NCBI RefSeq assembly: GCF_902497775.2
Contig: NZ_OZ024668.1
Span: 3,327,826-3,391,825 of the forward strand
Length of the DNA stretch: 64,000 nucleotides
Direction: 5' to 3'
Origin: Pseudomonas fluorescens
GTDB lineage: Bacteria > Pseudomonadota > Gammaproteobacteria > Pseudomonadales > Pseudomonadaceae
Shown in pieces: positions 37,092-45,050 of the stretch. Under the pieces are notes generated by a model, which ran no database searches, was not told the DNA's origin, and saw only the letters and a program-made list of their open reading frames with translations. Numbering within the stretch: the first letter of the stretch is position 1; each line of letters opens with the position of its first letter. The position numbers were made by a program, and so were the translations under genes.

Positions 37092-39527
37092 TCAGTAGGC
37101 CAGCGACCAGGTCAGGGTGTAGGTGCGACCACGGCCCTGGTAGTCATAGAGGTAGGCCGGGCCATAGGTCGGCGAGTAGAACAGCGTCGCGCGCTGGCCC
37201 CAGACGGTGCTGTACTGCTTGTCGAGAAGGTTCTGGATGCCGGCGCTGAACGTGCCGAAACCGGTGTCCTGACTGCCCAGCAGGTCGAAGGTGGTGTAGC
37301 CGCTGATCTTGTGATCGGCATCGTCCTTGAGGGTGAAGGCGTGGTTGGCCTGCAGGCGCGCGCTGCGGCCATCGCCCTTCCAGCCGACGAAGGCGGTGGA
37401 CTTGGACAGCGATGCATAACGGGCATCGCGCTTGATCCAGTCGCCGTCTTTGTCTTCCTCCTCCGAGCGCACCAGGTGCAGGGTGCTACCAGCTTCCCAG
37501 CCGCTTTCGAAGTGGCGGGTCAATGCGCCTTCAAAGCCGAAGTCGCGGCTCTTCTGTTCTTCGACGTTGATGGTCAAAGTAGCCATGTCGGTGGTGATGA
37601 TCTTGTCCGACCAGATGTAGTACACCGCCGCCTGAGCGTCCCAGTCCAGGTCGGCGTAGCGCCAGCCCAGTTCCACCTGGCGGCTCTTGATCCCGGCCAG
37701 CGGGTTGTCTTCGACGCTCAGGCCCGGCTTGCCGTAGTACTTGGCCGGGTCCGGCAGGTCGAAACCTTCGCCGTAGTTGCTCCACAGCTGGTGACCGTTC
37801 TTGAAGTCGTAGATGGCGCCAAGGTTGAACAGGTTGACCTGGTAGTCGTTGTTGCCGCCGGGCACGTTCTTGAAGTCGCCGACATCGACGTCCATCTGCT
37901 GGCGACGGGCGCCACCGGAAACGCTCAGGTTATCGGTCGCCTTCCAGTCCAGCTGGGCGTAGGCAGAGATGCCATCGACCCGGTAGCTGGGGTAGCGCGC
38001 CGCCTTGCTGGCTTCATCCAGGTCCAGGCCGCCGCTTTCGGATGACGTCAGGGCATCGAAGGTGGTCTGGTCGGCGTTGAAACGCTCGCGGTCCAGGTCC
38101 ACGCCGTAGGTCAGCTTGAGGCTGTCCCACTGCTTGGCGAACAGCGCCTTGAGGCTGCTGACCTCGAAGTTCTGCTGCGACGCGGCAAAGTACACGCCCT
38201 TGGAGCCCGCCGGTTTGCCGGCGTTGTAATACGCAAACGGGTAGAAGTTGTCGTCTTCCTTGCGGTACGAGGCCTGCAGGTAGAAGTCCTGGCCGAGCAC
38301 ATCGCTGTGGTGGTAGTTGGCGTTGAGCAGCAGACGCTTGGTGCGCGGCTCAAGGTCGGTGGAGTAACCACCGCGCAGCTCGGCGTCTTCCAGGTCCGAC
38401 GGGGCGTTGTGGTTCAGGTTGGGGAAATAGATGCCGGTGCTGCCGTGGTTGCCCGAGTCGTAGTACTGGGCCAGCAGGTCGAGGCTCTGCTCGTCGTTGA
38501 ATTGCAGGCCCAGGCTGCCGAGTACGTCGATGGTGCGGTTGTACTGCAGGTCGGTCTGAGTGTTGTCGATGAAGATCTGGTCGCCGGCGCCGTCGTAGAA
38601 GGCTTCGTTCTGCTCGGCAGACACGCCCAGGCGGGCATTGACCCGCTCGTTGCCGCCACTGATCGACTGGGCGATGCGGGTCGACAGGTCGTCGCTGTTG
38701 TTGAAGCCGCTGCTGGCGCCCAGCTGGGTTTCAAAGCGCGCCGGCCCCGATTCGCCCTTCTTGGTGACGATGTTGATGATCCCGCCGGTGGCACCGCCGC
38801 CGTAGATGGCGCTGGCCCCGGAGAGCACCTCGACGCGCTCGACGTTGAACGGCGAGATGCTGTCGAACTGGCGCGACAAGCCGCGTGAGCTGTTCTGGCT
38901 GACGCCGTCGATCATCACCAGCACGTTGCGCCCGCGCATGTTCTGGCCGTAGTTGGTGCGCCCTTCCGGCGCCAGGTCCAGGCCCGGTACCAGCTTGCCG
39001 ATGGCTTCCTTGAGGCTGACGCCGCTATTGATCTGCTCGTTGAGCTGCTGCTGGTCGACCACCCAGACGGTGCCGGGGATTTCGCTGATCGAGGTGCTGG
39101 TACGCGAGGCGACACTGACCTCAATGGGCTTGAGGCTGACGCTTTGCGCCGCCGCGCTCTTGCGCAGGATCACCGTGTTCTGCTCGCTGAACTGCCAGCT
39201 CATGCCGCTGCCGGCCAGCAGGCTCTGCAAGGCCTGGGCAATGCTGTAGCGGCCATTGAGCGCCGGGCTTTGCCGGCCGGCAACGTCCTGGCTGGTAAAC
39301 AGCAGGTGCAGGCCCGCCTGGTCGGCGAAGGCGGTCAAGGCCTGGTCAAGGTTCTGCGCTGGCAGCTCCAGGGATACTTCGCGTTCCTGCTGGGTGCTGG
39401 CGGCGGTTACTGCGTCGGCGGCATGCACCTGCAGGGTGCCGAGCAGCGCGGCAACGGCGGTCGAGGCCAGCAGAGCGTGTTTGAAATAACCGGTGGAACG
39501 GGCGATTGGCTTGAGCGGACCCTTCAC
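37092..39527 (-). CDS. TonB-dependent siderophore receptor with STN signalling domain
   Basis: The 811-residue outer membrane receptor has a signal peptide (cleavage near 36), an STN domain (about 51-123, LPAQNLDQALTAFADQAGLH), a plug (about 135-255, with IPGTVWVVDQQQL and NVERVEVLSGASAIYGGG) and a 22-strand barrel. The plug start and ATGGIINIVTKK resemble hydroxamate/citrate-type siderophore receptors such as IutA or ChtA; the ligand is not proven. The STN domain would talk to the FecR protein encoded just upstream, whose stop is 132 bases away. A weak Fur-like site precedes it. Confidence 0.93.
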   Translation of the reverse strand: MKGPLKPIARSTGYFKHALLASTAVAALLGTLQVHAADAVTAASTQQEREVSLELPAQNLDQALTAFADQAGLHLLFTSQDVAGRQSPALNGRYSIAQALQSLLAGSGMSWQFSEQNTVILRKSAAAQSVSLKPIEVSVASRTSTSISEIPGTVWVVDQQQLNEQINSGVSLKEAIGKLVPGLDLAPEGRTNYGQNMRGRNVLVMIDGVSQNSSRGLSRQFDSISPFNVERVEVLSGASAIYGGGATGGIINIVTKKGESGPARFETQLGASSGFNNSDDLSTRIAQSISGGNERVNARLGVSAEQNEAFYDGAGDQIFIDNTQTDLQYNRTIDVLGSLGLQFNDEQSLDLLAQYYDSGNHGSTGIYFPNLNHNAPSDLEDAELRGGYSTDLEPRTKRLLLNANYHHSDVLGQDFYLQASYRKEDDNFYPFAYYNAGKPAGSKGVYFAASQQNFEVSSLKALFAKQWDSLKLTYGVDLDRERFNADQTTFDALTSSESGGLDLDEASKAARYPSYRVDGISAYAQLDWKATDNLSVSGGARRQQMDVDVGDFKNVPGGNNDYQVNLFNLGAIYDFKNGHQLWSNYGEGFDLPDPAKYYGKPGLSVEDNPLAGIKSRQVELGWRYADLDWDAQAAVYYIWSDKIITTDMATLTINVEEQKSRDFGFEGALTRHFESGWEAGSTLHLVRSEEEDKDGDWIKRDARYASLSKSTAFVGWKGDGRSARLQANHAFTLKDDADHKISGYTTFDLLGSQDTGFGTFSAGIQNLLDKQYSTVWGQRATLFYSPTYGPAYLYDYQGRGRTYTLTWSLAY

Positions 39528-39550
39528 TGTTTTCTTCCAGGCAAATAGTT

Positions 39551-39569
39551 GTAAATGAGAATGGATTGC
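39551..39569 (-). promoter_or_regulatory. Possible Fur box of the TonB receptor gene
   Basis: GTAAATGAGAATGGATTGC agrees with the 19-base Fur consensus GATAATGATAATCATTATC at 11 positions. It lies 24 bases upstream of the receptor start. The match is modest and is believable mainly because of the gene behind it. Confidence 0.45.
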
Positions 39570-39659
39570 TGATCAGTCTCACTACGACGATTGGGCGGGG
39601 AAGAACTTGCAGTGGGAATTTAAAAATATTTTTCCAGTGGTGCTGCTATCGCGGGTCAG

Positions 39660-40538
39660 TCAGTACACCACGGCCAACCACGGCAAATAGGTGACCTTCA
39701 GCGCATACCGCTGCTCAAGGGTGCGCAACAACCCTTCAGGGTCGTTCAGGTCAAACACCCCGCTGACCTGCAGTGCCGCCAGTTGCTGATCCGACAGCAC
39801 GATGCGCCCGTGCTGATAGCGTTCAAGTTCGGCCAGCACCTCACGCAGTGGCTTGCCGTTGAAGATCAGCTTGCCGCGTTGCCAGGCGGTTTGCGCCCGG
39901 GCATCGGGCGAGGTCTCAAGCAACTGCTCACCGACCCGCGCCTGGCCCTGGGCAACCACCACACGATTGCGCGCACCGTCACGGCGTACGCTGAACACCG
40001 CAGCGCTGCCCTGTACGGGTTCTGCCCCGGCATCGACCACGAATGGCCGCGGATCGGCAGCCGGCTCGAACAAGGCCTCTCCCGCCTTGAGCACAACGCG
40101 ACGCTCGCCACGGTTGAAGTCCACCGACAAGGCACTGCCACTGTTGAGGGTGACCTGCGAGCCATCGGCCAGGGTGATGCGCTGTTGCTGACCAATGCCG
40201 GTGTGGTAGTCGGCCAGCAACGCCGGCGCCTGCTGCAGGCCGCCGTAGCCGACCAGCGCCAGCACCAGCGAGGCGGCCAGGGCCGATCCCCAGCGCGGCC
40301 GACGTGGCGCAGCTGCTTTGACTTCAGCCGCCGTCCGAGTCTGCCCTAGGTCGGCCCACAGTGCCTCGGCTTCGCTCGCGGCCTCGGCATGGGCCGGGCT
40401 GAGCGCGCACCAGCGCTGGTAGCGTTGCCGATCGTTGGCGCTGGCGTTGCCCGAATGCAACAGCACCTGCCAGTCGAGGGCATCATCGGACAAATCGCTG
40501 ATCGGTTGCGGCGCTGGCATGGCGTAGGCATCAGTCAT
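39660..40538 (-). CDS. FecR-type anti-sigma/sigma-regulator protein
   Basis: The 292-residue inner membrane protein has an N-terminal cytoplasmic DUF4880 region (ALDWQVLLHSGNASANDRQR), a membrane segment near residues 86-105 and a periplasmic FecR domain (about 125-220, ADGSQVTLNSGSALSVDF), then an STN-interacting C-terminus. It would relay receptor occupancy to the ECF sigma factor. The start at 40538 overlaps the sigma factor stop by eight bases. Confidence 0.92.
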   Translation of the reverse strand: MTDAYAMPAPQPISDLSDDALDWQVLLHSGNASANDRQRYQRWCALSPAHAEAASEAEALWADLGQTRTAAEVKAAAPRRPRWGSALAASLVLALVGYGGLQQAPALLADYHTGIGQQQRITLADGSQVTLNSGSALSVDFNRGERRVVLKAGEALFEPAADPRPFVVDAGAEPVQGSAAVFSVRRDGARNRVVVAQGQARVGEQLLETSPDARAQTAWQRGKLIFNGKPLREVLAELERYQHGRIVLSDQQLAALQVSGVFDLNDPEGLLRTLEQRYALKVTYLPWLAVVY

Positions 40539-41049
40539 GGTTGTGTTTGAGCCAGTCGCGGCAATGGCGCAGGGCCTGGCCGATGTATTTTGCCACCATG
40601 CTCTCGGAAACGCCCAGCCGTTGTGCAATCTGCGCCTGGGTCAGGCCTTCGACGCGGTTGAGCAGCAACGCCTGGCGGGCATTGACGGACAGTTGCAGCA
40701 AGGCCTCATCGAGCAATTCCAGACGTTCACTGGCCAGCAACGCCGCTTCCGGCGCCGGCGCCGGGCACGGCACCTGGCGCGCCGCGTCGCTGTCGTCAAG
40801 ATTGCTGCTCATGCGCTGCTCGCGGCGCAGGGTATCGATGGCCAGGTTGCCGGCCACGCGAAAGATGAAGCTGCGCGCATGCAGCACCGGCAGGTCCTGC
40901 TGCTCGATCTTGACCAGCTTGAGGTAGGTTTCCTGGGCGACGTCGGCGGCCCGCTGCCGGTCGCTCATGCGCCGGGTGAGGAACAGCAGCAGGTCATCGT
41001 AATGTTCCTGGAAGCTTGCCAGCAGCCCGGACACGGGAGACGTCAACAT
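40531..41049 (-). CDS. ECF sigma factor of the iron-starvation (FecI) type
   Basis: A 172-residue sigma factor with region 2 (LTRRMSDRQRAADVAQETYL, FIFRVAGNLAIDTLR) and region 4 (LTQAQIAQRLGVSESMVAKY). It is the first of a sigma factor, FecR, receptor set, the standard cell-surface signalling unit. A strong Fur box lies 37 bases upstream, so iron starvation would turn it on. Start at 41049 is the ATG that gives the family N-terminus. Confidence 0.93.
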   Translation of the reverse strand: MLTSPVSGLLASFQEHYDDLLLFLTRRMSDRQRAADVAQETYLKLVKIEQQDLPVLHARSFIFRVAGNLAIDTLRREQRMSSNLDDSDAARQVPCPAPAPEAALLASERLELLDEALLQLSVNARQALLLNRVEGLTQAQIAQRLGVSESMVAKYIGQALRHCRDWLKHNHD

Positions 41050-41085
41050 GGAGAGAGTGGGTGCCAGTAAGAGGAATTAGCGGGC

Positions 41086-41104
41086 GTTAATGAGAACAAG
41101 TATC
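41086..41104. promoter_or_regulatory. Fur box upstream of the ECF sigma factor gene
   Basis: GTTAATGAGAACAAGTATC matches the Fur consensus at 14 of 19 positions. It sits between the divergent sigma factor (start 41049) and the LEA-type lipoprotein gene (start 41183). The sigma factor is the obvious target. Confidence 0.7.
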
Positions 41105-41182
41105 TTTCATAACGTACAGCACTTTCAACGCCGCTGTGCATTTGCCACACTCGGGGCTGTTCTCCTGCTTGGAGCTGTACCC

Positions 41183-41659
41183 GTGACCCGATTCCTACGC
41201 CTGTGCCTCGCCCTGCTGTTGATTGGCGGCTTGAGCGCCTGCGCCCTGCTCCAGCCCCGCGACCCGGTGAATATCAGCGTGATCGGTATCGACCCCCTGC
41301 CCGGCCAGGACTTGGAGCTGCGCATGGCGGTGAAGATCCGCGTGCAGAACCCCAACGAAAGCGCAATCGATTATAACGGCATCGCCCTGAACCTTGAGGT
41401 CAACGGCCAGCCGCTGGCGGCCGGTGTCAGCGATCAAAGCGGCAGCATTGGCCGCTTCAGCGAAGGGGTTCTGGTGGTGCCGGTGAGCATCACCGCGTTT
41501 TCGGTGCTGCGCCAGGCGGTGGGCCTGAGCCAGGTGCGCAGCCTCGATGGCCTGCCGTACACGGTACGCGGCAAACTGGCCGGTGGCGCGTTCGGCACCC
41601 GGCGCTTCAGCGACAGCGGCCGGCTCAACCTGCCGCAACCGGCCAGCGCGCCCTGGTAA
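41183..41659 (+). CDS. LEA type 2 (WHy domain) lipoprotein
   Basis: The 158-residue protein starts with GTG (site GGAG at 41171-41174) and has a lipoprotein signal ending in the lipobox LSAC, lipidated at about residue 20. The mature part is a late-embryogenesis-abundant type 2 domain (IRVQNPNESAIDYNGIALNL). Such domains occur in stress proteins, and bacterial members are periplasmic. An open frame continues upstream to 41090 but lacks a binding site and would bury the signal. Function unknown. Confidence 0.85.
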   Translation: MTRFLRLCLALLLIGGLSACALLQPRDPVNISVIGIDPLPGQDLELRMAVKIRVQNPNESAIDYNGIALNLEVNGQPLAAGVSDQSGSIGRFSEGVLVVPVSITAFSVLRQAVGLSQVRSLDGLPYTVRGKLAGGAFGTRRFSDSGRLNLPQPASAPW

Positions 41660-41662
41660 CGG

Positions 41663-41917
41663 TTACTTGGCCGCGGCCATCAGCTTGTTGACTTCACTGC
41701 GGACCATGTTGGCGTATTCGGGCGGCGACATGCCGTCCAGTTCTGCCCGTACCCATTCGGCCCACTTGCCCTTGCGCCGCGGCTTTTCGGCGATGATCCG
41801 CGCAGCATCGGCCTTGGCCTTGCCCAGGTTGGTCTGCCAGAGCTCGTACAGTCGTGCTTTCTCGTCCTCGATCTGCGCCCGTTCGGCGAAGCTCTTGTTG
41901 GCCAGATTGAAACTCAT
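41663..41917 (-). CDS. Small conserved protein, function unknown
   Basis: The 84-residue protein is charged and probably helical (FAERAQIEDEKARLYELWQT, then KPRRKGKWAEWVRAELDG). No signal peptide or domain is recognised. Its start at 41917 is an ATG with GGACACC ahead, a weak site. It is convergent with the LEA-type gene, three bases away. It looks like a real gene by codon use. Confidence 0.7.
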   Translation of the reverse strand: MSFNLANKSFAERAQIEDEKARLYELWQTNLGKAKADAARIIAEKPRRKGKWAEWVRAELDGMSPPEYANMVRSEVNKLMAAAK

Positions 41918-42048
41918 GAGGGGTGTCCTGCCGCTGGAAAATAGGCGCTATCTTACACTGTAGCCGCCGACGCTCGGCAAACCGCTGCAACTTTCCAAGC
42001 CCGTCGGCATCCACTGTTCAATGCCCATCAACTGACGAGGAAGCACCC

Positions 42049-42369
42049 ATGGCCAAGAAAACCACCGTGCAAAGCGATGCCGAGCAAATCAAGGATCAGG
42101 CTTTCAGCGAATTGCAGGCGTTGATCGAGGAATCGGAAAAACTGCTCAGCGACAGCGCTGCGCTGGTAGGCGAAGAAGCCGAAACCCTGCGTGCCCAAGT
42201 CGGGCTGAAATTGAAACAGGCCCGGGATGCGGTCACCGGCGTGCGCAGCAAGGCGCAGCCAGTGGTCGACGCCACCCAGGACTACATCGGCGGCCATCCG
42301 TGGCAGACGGTAGCAATTTCAGCGGGCTTTGGCCTGGTGGTTGGCTTGTTGCTGGGCCGCAGACCTTAA
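42049..42369 (+). CDS. DUF883 family membrane-anchored ribosome-binding protein (ElaB/YqjD type)
   Basis: The 106-residue protein has a long amphipathic helical region (about 10-75, QALIEESEKLLSDSAALVGE) and a C-terminal membrane segment (about 85-102, VAISAGFGLVVGLLLG) ending in RRP. This is the layout of YqjD and ElaB, which bind ribosomes at the inner membrane in stationary phase. The start at 42049 follows GAGGAAG. A degenerate REP-like repeat follows the stop. Confidence 0.9.
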   Translation: MAKKTTVQSDAEQIKDQAFSELQALIEESEKLLSDSAALVGEEAETLRAQVGLKLKQARDAVTGVRSKAQPVVDATQDYIGGHPWQTVAISAGFGLVVGLLLGRRP

Positions 42370-42374
42370 CACCC

Positions 42375-42432
42375 ATCGCGGGCAAGCGCGCTCCTGTGAG
42401 CGGCGGTGCGACGCCTCGGCTTGACCCGCGAT
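42375..42432. repeat. Degenerate REP-like inverted repeat
   Basis: ATCGCGGG at 42375-42382 pairs with CCCGCGAT at 42425-42432, and between them is a worn GCAAGCGCGCTCCTGTG segment recalling the REP core. It lies between convergent genes and may act as a shared end structure. Confidence 0.6.
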
Positions 42433-42436
42433 GAAT

Positions 42437-43051
42437 TCAACGCAAACTCAACGGCTGCACCAGCCCACAGGCAATCGCCATGCCCACCAGCGCCGGCAAA
42501 TGCTCGGCCTGCATGCGCTTCATCACCCGCGAGCGATAGAGGTCGACCGTCTTGATGCTGACCTGCAACTGCTCGGCAATTTCCCGGTTGGTATAGCCCT
42601 GTACCAGCGGCAGGAACACATCGCGTTCACGGGGCGTGAGGCTCTCGACACGCGCCTGCACCGCTTCCAGCGGCCCGGCCTGGCGCGCTTGGCCGAGGGC
42701 GTCCTGAACGCTGTCGAGCAGCAACTGGTCGTTGTAGGGTTTCTCAATGAAATCGCAGGCCCCGGCCTTGAAGGCGCGCACCACGATCGGCACATCGGCG
42801 TGGCCGCTGACAAAGATCACCGGTAACTCGAGCCCGCGCGCGCGCAGCGCTTCCTGCACACTCAAGCCGCCCATCCCCGGCATGCGCACATCAAGCAGCA
42901 CACAGGCCGGCACATGGCCGTCGCAGGCATCAAGGAACGCCTGGCCGCTGGTGAACGGCAGCGCCTGCAAGCCCACCGACTCGAGCAACCACACGGTCGA
43001 ATCGAGCATGCCCTGGTCATCATCGACCACATACACCCGCGGTTCCTGCAT
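42437..43051 (-). CDS. FixJ/LuxR-type response regulator
   Basis: A 204-residue response regulator: receiver (about 5-118, phospho-aspartate in CVLLDVRMPGM, about residue 54) and a LuxR helix-turn-helix (about 135-200, LTPRERDVFLPLVQGYTNRE). The start at 43051 lies one base after the kinase stop, so translation is coupled. The upstream GTG at 43063 is another possible start. Partner of the PAS kinase; likely target is the divergent acyl-CoA ligase operon, as inferred from position. Confidence 0.92.
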   Translation of the reverse strand: MQEPRVYVVDDDQGMLDSTVWLLESVGLQALPFTSGQAFLDACDGHVPACVLLDVRMPGMGGLSVQEALRARGLELPVIFVSGHADVPIVVRAFKAGACDFIEKPYNDQLLLDSVQDALGQARQAGPLEAVQARVESLTPRERDVFLPLVQGYTNREIAEQLQVSIKTVDLYRSRVMKRMQAEHLPALVGMAIACGLVQPLSLR

Positions 43052-43052
43052 A

Positions 43053-44858
43053 TCACTCCCCACTGTTGGCCACCGGCGCCAGCCGACAACACAAGATCAA
43101 TCCGCCCGCCTCGCCGGGCTGTGCCTGCAAGGTGCCGCCAAAGCCTTCGACGATGCTGCGGCTCATGCTCAAGCCCAACCCCAGGCCATCCGCCTTGCTG
43201 GTGTTGAACGGGGTGAAGATGCCGTCCAGGCGCTCGGCAGCCACCCCCGGCCCCTGGTCGCTGACCCGAATCGTCAGCCAACCGGCCTCAAGCTCGGCGC
43301 TGAGCAGGATACGCGAGGCCTGGCCGTTGTGCTGCTCACGGTTGGCCTCGATAGCGTTGCGCAACAGGTTGAGCAGCACCTGTTCGAGCAGTACCCGGTC
43401 GGCATACACCGCCGGCAAGCCTTCGACCACGCGCTGCTCGATGCTCACCTGATCGCGGCTGGCCTCCCAGTCGCACAGACGCACGACTTGCGCCACGACA
43501 TCGACAATCGCCAAGGCCTGCAGGCGCCGCGGCTCCTTGCGCAAGAAGGCACGCAAGCGCTTGATCACTTGCGCGGCATGGGTCGCCTGCTCATTGATGC
43601 GTTGCAAGCCTTGGGCAACCCGTTGGGCGGCCTGCGGATCGCGCTCCACGGCTTGCAGGTAACGCTGGCTGGCACTGGCGTAATTGACCACCGCCGCCAG
43701 CGGCTGGTTGATTTCATGGGCAATCCCCGAGGCCAACTCGCCCAGGGTAATCAGCCGGGCGCTATGGGCCAGTTCGTCCTGATGGCGGCGCTGCTGGCTT
43801 TCGCGCAGTTCACGCTCGGTCATGTCGCGGGCCACCAACGAGTAGTAGCGCTCGCCACCGGTAGCGCGATGGGCCAGCAGCACCAGCGATACCGGAAAAG
43901 CCGCGCCGCCCTGATGCGGCACCAGCCGCGCCTCGACCTGCCACACACCGTGCTGCTCGGCACGCTGCCAGCCTTCACTGTGCAGGCGCTGCTGCAGCTG
44001 TGGATCGAGCAAGGCCTGCAAGCCGGGAAGCGGCTCGACCCCCTGCAACCCCAAGGCCCGGCGCGCCGAACGGTTGAGGTAGCTGAGGTGGCCGTCGCGG
44101 TCGCTGAACAGCACCAGGTCAGTGTTGGCTTCGACCACTTCGGCCAGGCGTCGGCGGTTTTCCTGGGCCTCGATTCGCACGCTGATGTCGCGTGAGACGC
44201 TGACGATTTCCACCACGGCGCCAGTATAGGTTTCGCGGATGGCGCGGCTGGCGATCTCGAACCACAGGTACCGCCCGTCACGGTGGCGTACCCGGCAGGT
44301 CATGGTCTGATAACCGTCCAGCTCCAGCGCCTGGGACGCCTGCACCAGCGACTGCTGGCGATCCTGGGGGTGAAACAGCGACTGTACCGGCACTCCGCGC
44401 AGCTCCTCCGGCCAATAGCCCAGCAGACGGAACGCAGCGGGCGAAGCGTCGATAAAGCTACCATCGGGCGTGTGCCGGGAAATCAGGTCGGTGGTGTTCT
44501 CGGTGATCAACCGGTACAGACGCCGGGCCTGGCTGGCATCACGCTCTCCCTGGCGTTCCAGGGTGGCGTCACGACAACGGGCCAGCACCTGCTGGGCGGC
44601 GTCATCGGGGATGAAGGTCCAGAGCAGAATCTGCCCGGTCACCTGCGCTTCAACCTCACTGATCGCTCGCCCTTGCTCCAGGCAGGCGCGCACCAGGGCC
44701 CGATAGTTGCTCGGCAGCCAGTGCTCGACGTCACGCTGCGGCCAGGGCCCGAGCAAGGCCTGCATCGCCGGGTTGCTGGCCAGCAGGCTCGCCGCGGCAT
44801 CCAGCAACAGGCTGGGTTGCGGATCCTTGGCCAGCCACAAGGAGTAGGAAGTGTCCAA
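43053..44858 (-). CDS. PAS-domain sensor histidine kinase (FixL/NtrB-like)
   Basis: A 601-residue cytoplasmic kinase, with no membrane segment. Several PAS-type domains are visible (about 5-80, 110-225 and 230-345), then HisKA with GELASGIAHEINQPLAAVV and phospho-histidine at about residue 381, and HATPase (NLLRNAIEANRE, DQGPGVAAERL, GLGLSMSRSIVEGFGG). The closest layout is the FixL/TodS-like group. The start is TTG at 44858 with GAGG upstream. It pairs with the response regulator immediately downstream. Divergent from the acyl-CoA ligase gene, whose products may be its target or signal. Confidence 0.92.
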   Translation of the reverse strand: MDTSYSLWLAKDPQPSLLLDAAASLLASNPAMQALLGPWPQRDVEHWLPSNYRALVRACLEQGRAISEVEAQVTGQILLWTFIPDDAAQQVLARCRDATLERQGERDASQARRLYRLITENTTDLISRHTPDGSFIDASPAAFRLLGYWPEELRGVPVQSLFHPQDRQQSLVQASQALELDGYQTMTCRVRHRDGRYLWFEIASRAIRETYTGAVVEIVSVSRDISVRIEAQENRRRLAEVVEANTDLVLFSDRDGHLSYLNRSARRALGLQGVEPLPGLQALLDPQLQQRLHSEGWQRAEQHGVWQVEARLVPHQGGAAFPVSLVLLAHRATGGERYYSLVARDMTERELRESQQRRHQDELAHSARLITLGELASGIAHEINQPLAAVVNYASASQRYLQAVERDPQAAQRVAQGLQRINEQATHAAQVIKRLRAFLRKEPRRLQALAIVDVVAQVVRLCDWEASRDQVSIEQRVVEGLPAVYADRVLLEQVLLNLLRNAIEANREQHNGQASRILLSAELEAGWLTIRVSDQGPGVAAERLDGIFTPFNTSKADGLGLGLSMSRSIVEGFGGTLQAQPGEAGGLILCCRLAPVANSGE

Positions 44859-45050
44859 AGCAGTGCCTCAGGGCCTTTATAGTATTTATACCATATTGCT
44901 ATAGTCTATCTTCCAGTTACCATAGCCATTCGCGTAAAACTTGCGACAGCGCAAGGGCCTGCCCTTCACGCCACCTGAACAGAGCTAACAATCAGCCATC
45001 GGGGGTTTCAGTTCGCCAACGGGCGGCTGCCTCCTGCACAGGACGACCTC
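44859..45050. promoter_or_regulatory. AT-rich shared promoter region of the kinase and acyl-CoA ligase genes
   Basis: In 192 bases between two divergent start codons, the bases 44878-44920 are much richer in AT than the surroundings. TATAG at 44878-44882 and CTATA at 44899-44903 form an inverted repeat with 16 bases between them, a candidate site for the FixJ-type regulator. No consensus promoter was picked. Confidence 0.4.
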
